This document shows positions 58,879-64,000 of a stretch of DNA of 64,000 nucleotides, in pieces. The stretch spans positions 1 through 64,000 of the forward strand of contig JBAXDH010000004.1 of NCBI GenBank assembly GCA_037141055.1, in the 5' to 3' direction. The DNA comes from CAIVAT01 sp037141055 (GTDB lineage: Bacteria; Bacteroidota; Bacteroidia; Bacteroidales; FEN-979). The position numbers and the translations under genes were made by a program. The notes below the pieces were generated by a model. That model was given only the letters and a program-made list of their open reading frames with translations, made no database searches and was not told where the DNA came from. Each line of letters starts with the position of its first letter. The stretch's first letter is position 1.

Positions 58879-61653
58879 ATGGACTATCGAACCAAAACCA
58901 GGGAAGAACTTGCAACGGAACTTCAGGAAGTACACAAAGAACTGGATTCATTAAAAGTTTCAAAGGGACAAAATATCACAGGGAGCCTTCCTGAGGAAGA
59001 ACCTTTAACGGTAAGCAAGGAAATTTTCCGGTCAATATTTGAAAATAATTCAGCAGCAATGGCTTTTATCGAACCGGATACAACCATTTCAATGGTCAAT
59101 GACGAATATTGTAATCTAAGCGGGTACACCAAAGAGGAAGTCATCGGGATAAGCTGGACTCAACAAATTCCGCCTCAGGACCTTGAACGGTTAAAAGAAT
59201 ATAACCGCCGCAGGCTGATAAACCCAAAGGATGCCCCTGATAAATACGAGTTTACTTTCTGTCGAAAAAATGGTGAAATAAGGCATTCGATGATGTCAGT
59301 CACAATGTTAAGCAATCAAAAAATAATAGCATCATTTGTTGATATTACCGAACGTAAGGAGGCGGAAGAAAAATTTGTGAAGAGCGAAGCCCAGCTTGCA
59401 AATGCACTTGATATTGCTAAGCTGGGTCCCTGGGAATATGATGTGGCAACGGACACTTTTACATTCAACGATCATTTCTACAATATTTTTCGTACGACGG
59501 TTGAACGGGAGGGTGGATATACGATGACTTCCGCTCAATATACCCGTCGTTTCGTTGACCCGGATGATATGCTTCAGGTTGGTGATGAAACCAGAAAGGC
59601 AATTGAAACGACAGACCCCAACTTCAGCCGTGATATTGAGCATCGCATTATCTATGCTGACGGTGAGACCGGATACATAAACGTTCACTTCTTTATCCTC
59701 AAAGATGCACAGGGTAACACTGTCAAGACTTATGGAGTTATCCAGGATATTACAGAGCGAAAAAAAGCTCAGGAATCTCTAAAGGATAGTGAACAGCGCT
59801 ACCGCAACCTTTTCGATCAGGCAAATGAAGGGCTCATTCTGCTGTCAAAGGATGGTAAATTAGTTGAGGTCAATCAAGCATTCGCTGAGATGCACGGTTA
59901 CACTGTTGAAGAAATGAAGAATCTCGACATCCGGGAATTGGATGTTCTCAGGGAAGGGGCATTTGAAGCTCGTGCCGAATTAATGCAGCGCATTGATGCC
60001 GGGGAGGTTGCCCGTTTTGAGGTCGAGCATTATCATAAAGATGGTCATATTGTTACGTTCAGCGATTCGGCGAGTCTGATAGAAATTGGCGGCCAGCAGT
60101 ACTATCTGGCTTTCCATCAGGACATTACTGAGCGTAAGCGGATGGAAGCATCTTTGAAGGAGAGCGAGGAAAAATACCGCAACCTGTTCGAAAATGTTCA
60201 GGATGTTTTTTACCAAATCGACCTTGCCGGGATTATTCAGGATATAAGCCCGTCCATTAAGCATTTTTCCGAATTTAGCAGGGATGAAATACTAGGCACC
60301 AATGTGGCAGACCTTTATTATAATCCAGATGACAGGGGAGCTTTTTTAAAAGCAATATATCAGCAAGGTGAAATAAGGGATTATGAATTATTCATAAAAA
60401 CAAAGAGTGGCGATAAAAAAGTGGTTTCGTTGAATGCCAATTTAGTTTTCGATGCCGACGGTAAACCAAATCATATAGATGGGGCACTAAGGGATATCAC
60501 GGATCGTAAGCTTATAGAAGACAAGATTCGTGAAAAAGAGATCCAGTTCAGAAAGCTTTCGTCAAATTTACCTGACCTGATTTATCAATTTTCAAGAAGA
60601 CTTGATGGAACGTACTGCGTTCCTATCGCATCAGAAGGTATAAAAAATATTTTTGGCTGTTCCCCGGAAGATGTTCTTGAAGACTTTGCGCCGATTGGCA
60701 GGGTAATTTTCCCTGAAGACGCAGAAAGAGTAATTAACGACATCGAATACTCTGCAAAGCATTTGACATACTTTACCTGTGAGTTTCGGGTGCAAATACC
60801 CGGGAAACCTATCCAATGGATATTTTCCAGATCAACTCCTGAAAAATTGGCAGATGGCAGTATAACCTGGTATGGCTTCAATGCAGATATCACGGAGCTA
60901 AAGCAAAATGAAGAAGAGATCCTTGAACTCAACAGGGATCTGGAACTCCGGGTAAAACAACGCACATCAGAACTGGAAGCAGCCAACAAAGAACTGGAAG
61001 CTTTTTCTTATTCTGTTTCACACGATCTGAAAACGCCTTTAAGGCATATCCGCTCCTTTATCGGCCTGTTCCTCGAAAATAAATCAAAAGACCTGTCTGA
61101 AGAAGACCTTAGATACCTTGACATTATTTCTTCTTCTGCCTCGAATATGGATAAATTGATTGATGCGATACTTTCTTTCTCCAGGCTGAATGGAATCGAA
61201 TTACGAAACACAAGGATCCGTTCATCGGAGATTGTTCAGCAGGTCATTAAGTTCTTTGATCCTGAAATTCAAAACAGGAAGATCACCTTGAATGTTGAAA
61301 CGCTGCCTGAAATAAAAGGAGATGAAGATTTAATCCGGCAGGTTTGGATCAACCTGATCTCCAATGCCATCAAATATACAATGAAAAAGCCGGAAGCGAT
61401 AATAGAGATCGGCAGCAGTTCAACTGACAAAGAGATTACTTTTTACATTAAAGATAACGGAGCCGGCTTTAATGTGAAATATGCAGAAAAGCTATTCGGT
61501 GTATTTCAACGACTTCACAAACCCCGCGATTTTGAAGGAATCGGAATCGGATTGGCCAATGTGAACCGGATCATTACACGGCACGGAGGCCATTGCCGGG
61601 CCGAAGGAGAAGTGGACAAAGGGGCAACTTTTTACTTTAGCCTGCCGAAATGA
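58879..61653 (+). CDS. PAS multi-sensor histidine kinase
   Basis: A 924-residue cytosolic kinase from the ATG at 58879; an earlier in-frame start at 58684 would overlap the divergent HPt gene and is rejected. After a coiled N-terminus there are five PAS/PAC domains (for example AAMAFIEPDTTISMVNDEYC, EGLILLSKDGKLVEVNQAFA and DVFYQIDLAGIIQDISPSIK), several with the ITERK motif at the end. HisKA with phospho-acceptor His in FSYSVSHDLKTPLRHI and HATPase_c with WINLISNAIKYT and GIGIGLANVNRII follow. No membrane helix or receiver is present. The nearby HPt and receiver genes are likely partners. Confidence 0.9.
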   Translation: MDYRTKTREELATELQEVHKELDSLKVSKGQNITGSLPEEEPLTVSKEIFRSIFENNSAAMAFIEPDTTISMVNDEYCNLSGYTKEEVIGISWTQQIPPQDLERLKEYNRRRLINPKDAPDKYEFTFCRKNGEIRHSMMSVTMLSNQKIIASFVDITERKEAEEKFVKSEAQLANALDIAKLGPWEYDVATDTFTFNDHFYNIFRTTVEREGGYTMTSAQYTRRFVDPDDMLQVGDETRKAIETTDPNFSRDIEHRIIYADGETGYINVHFFILKDAQGNTVKTYGVIQDITERKKAQESLKDSEQRYRNLFDQANEGLILLSKDGKLVEVNQAFAEMHGYTVEEMKNLDIRELDVLREGAFEARAELMQRIDAGEVARFEVEHYHKDGHIVTFSDSASLIEIGGQQYYLAFHQDITERKRMEASLKESEEKYRNLFENVQDVFYQIDLAGIIQDISPSIKHFSEFSRDEILGTNVADLYYNPDDRGAFLKAIYQQGEIRDYELFIKTKSGDKKVVSLNANLVFDADGKPNHIDGALRDITDRKLIEDKIREKEIQFRKLSSNLPDLIYQFSRRLDGTYCVPIASEGIKNIFGCSPEDVLEDFAPIGRVIFPEDAERVINDIEYSAKHLTYFTCEFRVQIPGKPIQWIFSRSTPEKLADGSITWYGFNADITELKQNEEEILELNRDLELRVKQRTSELEAANKELEAFSYSVSHDLKTPLRHIRSFIGLFLENKSKDLSEEDLRYLDIISSSASNMDKLIDAILSFSRLNGIELRNTRIRSSEIVQQVIKFFDPEIQNRKITLNVETLPEIKGDEDLIRQVWINLISNAIKYTMKKPEAIIEIGSSSTDKEITFYIKDNGAGFNVKYAEKLFGVFQRLHKPRDFEGIGIGLANVNRIITRHGGHCRAEGEVDKGATFYFSLPK

Positions 61654-61885
61654 AATGGAAAAGTCGCTCCAAACTGATCACATTGCGCCGATCTTGATTG
61701 ACCGCCTTAACCTTTTAACAATCAATGTACAAGAGGTGTCAATGAGAACCGGCCATGGATGGTCAACTTCACCGGACTGTCCATGACCTTTACTTCATAT
61801 CTGAACAAGTTCAGGGAAATTGGAAAAGCCGGCCCATCTGGCCAGCTTCCGCTATCTAAAGACAGAATTATATCTTCAAACTACT
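61654..61885. other. Non-coding stretch upstream of the TPR-LuxR gene
   Basis: No convincing gene in the 328 bases between the PAS kinase and the TPR gene. The only signal is the promoter at 61886-61917; an open frame at 61759-62064 overlaps the TPR gene start in another frame and shows no protein-like features. Confidence 0.5.
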
Positions 61886-61917
61886 TTTGTTTTTATGCAG
61901 GTGAAAGTATAATTTTG
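61886..61917 (+). promoter_or_regulatory. Promoter of the TPR-LuxR gene (-33 and -7)
   Basis: TTTG at 61886-61889 and TAATTTTG at 61910-61917 are exactly 20 bases apart, the best full match to the Bacteroidota promoter in the window. The leader would be about 58 bases. Confidence 0.65.
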
Positions 61918-61981
61918 CTTCGTTGCCGGTACGCCCGGGTTATCTGGGAACCAGGCTCAATTTTACCCATGTCGTTTACTG

Positions 61982-63808
61982 ATGAAATTCTGCAAACTCC
62001 TCGTCCTGTTAATGTTTTTATCTCTTTCACCGGGGATCGGTTACGCTCAAACCATCAATCCTGACACCATTGCATCAGACCTTTTCCGTAAGTTCGGGGA
62101 AAACCTTTCCGGGAATTCGGATTCAATGAATCTGACGGTAAACCGGATGATCCGCAAGGTATCGGCCGACTACCCCGGGAAAACAGGGGAAGTGCTTTTC
62201 CAGACCGGTAAATTACTCTATAAGCGTAACTCCAACGATGCCGCATTAATGTGTTTCAGGGCGGCATTGCCCCTGATGGAAGCAGGTAAAGATCCGGAGA
62301 AATACATATCGTGCGCGCTGGCCATGGCCAATGCTTTCTACAAAGCGATGAAAGCGGATTCTGCCGGTTTTTATGCCGATCTGGCCAGCAGAATTGCAAC
62401 TAAGTTTAAGATCAACCGGTTCGATGGCGACATTTACAACAACAAGGCCCGTGTTGCCGACCTGGTTGGTCAGCGATTGCTGGCAATTGAGTGGTACCTG
62501 AAGGCCGCCGACTTCCAACGGGAGAACAAGGACACCGCCAGGCTGGGAGTGATACTGGGCAACATCGGAGCGGTACACATCAACCTTGAAAATTACAGTG
62601 AAGCCCTGAAGTGCCTCCATGAATCGGAAATTTACAACGAACACCAGGTTAATAAAGCCGCACTGAACGACACCTACACCAACCTGGCTGTCGCCTATAA
62701 AGGAGAGGGGAATTTTCGGGAAGCTGTCAGGTATTATTTAAAGTCGATCAGCCTTTCAAAAAAAATGCAAAACGATTTCCAGCTGGCCAGGGCATATATG
62801 AACCTTGCCTCTGCGTATATAAACGAAAAGAAATACAGGGAAGCGGAGGCATACATCGACAGCAGCAAATTTCTATGCGAGAAAAACAACATCCCGGTGG
62901 GTCTGCTTTATAATAAAATAAACCAGGGACAGGTGATGCTGGAAACGGGAAGGGTCAGCACAGGACTTTCATTGCTGCTGGATGTTGAAAAAGATATGGC
63001 CGGCTACAAAATGCCCGGGCTCCTGAGTGAACTCTGGTCAATTATTTCATATGGCTACGAAAAGGACAGACAATACCGGCCTGCATTTGATTACTACAAG
63101 AGATCCATTGCACTGAAGGACAGTATTGCCGGAAGCGAGACCAGGCGGCATGTATTTGAACTGCAAACCCGGTACGAAAGTGAACGCTCAGCCCGGCAGA
63201 TCGACCAGTTGCAGGACAATGTCGGGAAACAAAAAATCAGGAATAATTTCGTCATGGTGGCCCTTGGAATGTCGGTCGTCATAATCTTACTGCTCGGGGC
63301 ATTACTGATCTTTTACAGGCGAACCCAGTCGTACAGGCATCGGCTGGCCCGCGAAGAAAATGAAAAACTGCGGCTCAGCATGGATATCAAAGACCAGGAG
63401 CTGGTGAGCAAAGCCATCAACCTGGCTAAAATAAATGAAATCGTCCTCGATGTCAGTGATCAGCTTAAGCAGATATTGCCCGGTTTGACAAAGGAGAAAA
63501 CCAATTTATTGCAACAACTGCTCCGCAACCTCGAGAGCAGCCTGCCATCGGAGGCATGGAAGGAGTTTGAGACCCGTTTTGAACAGGTACACACGGGGTT
63601 TTATGACAAGCTTTTATCCCTTTATCCCGACCTGACCCCCGCTGAACTGAAAGTTTGCGGTTTCCTGCGGCTCAACCTCACCACCAAGGACATCGCCCTG
63701 CTTACGAATCGAGGAATCGGCACAATTGACCATGCCCGCAGTTCGATCCGCAGGAAAATGAACCTTGACAACGATGCCAACCTGACCTCCTGCCTCCTTT
63801 CGTTGTAA
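61982..63808 (+). CDS. TPR transmembrane regulator with C-terminal LuxR-type HTH
   Basis: A 608-residue protein with signal peptide (KLLVLLMFLSLSPGIGYAQ), about six tetratricopeptide repeats in the periplasmic part (residues 60-410, for example YSEALKCLHESEIYNEHQVN), one membrane helix (VMVALGMSVVIILLLGALLI, about 427-446), a coiled coil, and a C-terminal NarL/LuxR-like HTH (LTPAELKVCGFLRLNLTTKD, then GTIDHARSSIRRKMNL). This layout is common in Bacteroidota and looks like a membrane-bound transcription factor; the target is unknown. Ends 192 bases before the window edge. Confidence 0.85.
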   Translation: MKFCKLLVLLMFLSLSPGIGYAQTINPDTIASDLFRKFGENLSGNSDSMNLTVNRMIRKVSADYPGKTGEVLFQTGKLLYKRNSNDAALMCFRAALPLMEAGKDPEKYISCALAMANAFYKAMKADSAGFYADLASRIATKFKINRFDGDIYNNKARVADLVGQRLLAIEWYLKAADFQRENKDTARLGVILGNIGAVHINLENYSEALKCLHESEIYNEHQVNKAALNDTYTNLAVAYKGEGNFREAVRYYLKSISLSKKMQNDFQLARAYMNLASAYINEKKYREAEAYIDSSKFLCEKNNIPVGLLYNKINQGQVMLETGRVSTGLSLLLDVEKDMAGYKMPGLLSELWSIISYGYEKDRQYRPAFDYYKRSIALKDSIAGSETRRHVFELQTRYESERSARQIDQLQDNVGKQKIRNNFVMVALGMSVVIILLLGALLIFYRRTQSYRHRLAREENEKLRLSMDIKDQELVSKAINLAKINEIVLDVSDQLKQILPGLTKEKTNLLQQLLRNLESSLPSEAWKEFETRFEQVHTGFYDKLLSLYPDLTPAELKVCGFLRLNLTTKDIALLTNRGIGTIDHARSSIRRKMNLDNDANLTSCLLSL

Positions 63809-63937
63809 GTTTTCCAGATCACATCCCGTCAGAATAATCCAGATCAGCAGTTTTTGCTGTCAAGGATTCCCATTTCTGCCGTTAAACCGCTTCATTTCCT
63901 CACACACCTGGCATGTTGATCGTTAGCAGCCACGCGA

Positions 63938-63984
63938 CAGATAAATGACAGATGGATTTTTTTACACCGGCAGATAAATGACAG
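63938..63984. repeat. Direct repeat near the right edge
   Basis: CAGATAAATGACAG occurs at 63938-63951 and 63971-63984, 33 bases apart. The 192 bases after the TPR gene otherwise hold nothing recognisable; the repeat may be an operator for a gene beyond the window. Confidence 0.4.
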
Positions 63985-64000
63985 TTGCTTTATTTGGAAG

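Noticed and set aside
61759..62064. 101-codon frame before the TPR gene
   Set aside because: It overlaps the TPR gene start in another frame, spans its promoter and has no family features.

Overview
The window is one contiguous stretch of a Bacteroidota chromosome, most likely an anaerobic member of the Bacteroidales or a relative; this placement is by inspection only. The support comes from promoter -7 elements of the form TAnnTTTG in front of many genes, a TonB-dependent receptor, the YajC/YbbR/CoaE and DUF1573 gene set, tetratricopeptide regulators ending in a LuxR-type helix-turn-helix, a BtuG-like lipoprotein, futalosine-pathway menaquinone synthesis (MqnA) and a HydE hydrogenase maturase. 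I see no rRNA, tRNA, CRISPR array, transposase or prophage.

Layout. 1-14 kb is housekeeping: a DEAD-box helicase start, GAPDH, a pyruvate-phosphate-dikinase regulator, CTP synthase, YidC, MqnA, a small membrane protein with a TonB-dependent receptor, then coaE-ybbR-yajC-DUF1573, shikimate kinase and an RlmD-type methyltransferase. 14-18 kb holds a large hybrid histidine kinase with a divergent orphan HPt protein. 18-35 kb is an exopolysaccharide region: a minus-strand run of 13 genes starting at a single-domain response regulator (35074) and ending at a GT2 (20223), with a sugar transferase, a TolC-like protein, a Wzz/BY-kinase-like protein, a Wzy-like polymerase, a flippase, an acetyltransferase and six glycosyltransferases; a GT8 and another GT2 follow. 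35-39 kb carries hydE, a YchF-like NTPase and a lipoprotein. 39-46 kb has ribosomal protein S1, a compact RNase Z, a cobalamin riboswitch with a BtuG-like lipoprotein, lipoate ligase and a lipid A acyltransferase. 46-50 kb is an aconitase-like / HD-like / isocitrate dehydrogenase-like trio. 50-57 kb has phosphate transport (DUF47 and PiT), CCA transferase, a pRiA4b ORF-3-like protein, MiaA, an N-acetylglucosamine kinase-like protein, a DUF3108 protein and an amino-acid permease. 58-64 kb is a signalling block: HPt, response regulator, PAS-rich histidine kinase and a TPR-LuxR regulator.

The most notable non-gene signals are: a cobalamin riboswitch in front of a lone BtuG-like gene; a perfect 14-bp stem plus T-tract hairpin inside the rnz coding sequence just after rpsA; short tandem repeats of 8-9 bp at or near the 3' ends of five genes; a palindromic GC-rich repeat read through as the N-terminus of a secreted protein; and several proteins whose key catalytic residues look lost (a pseudo-receiver on the sugar transferase, a BY-kinase-like domain, an HD protein with Ala-Asp in place of His-Asp).
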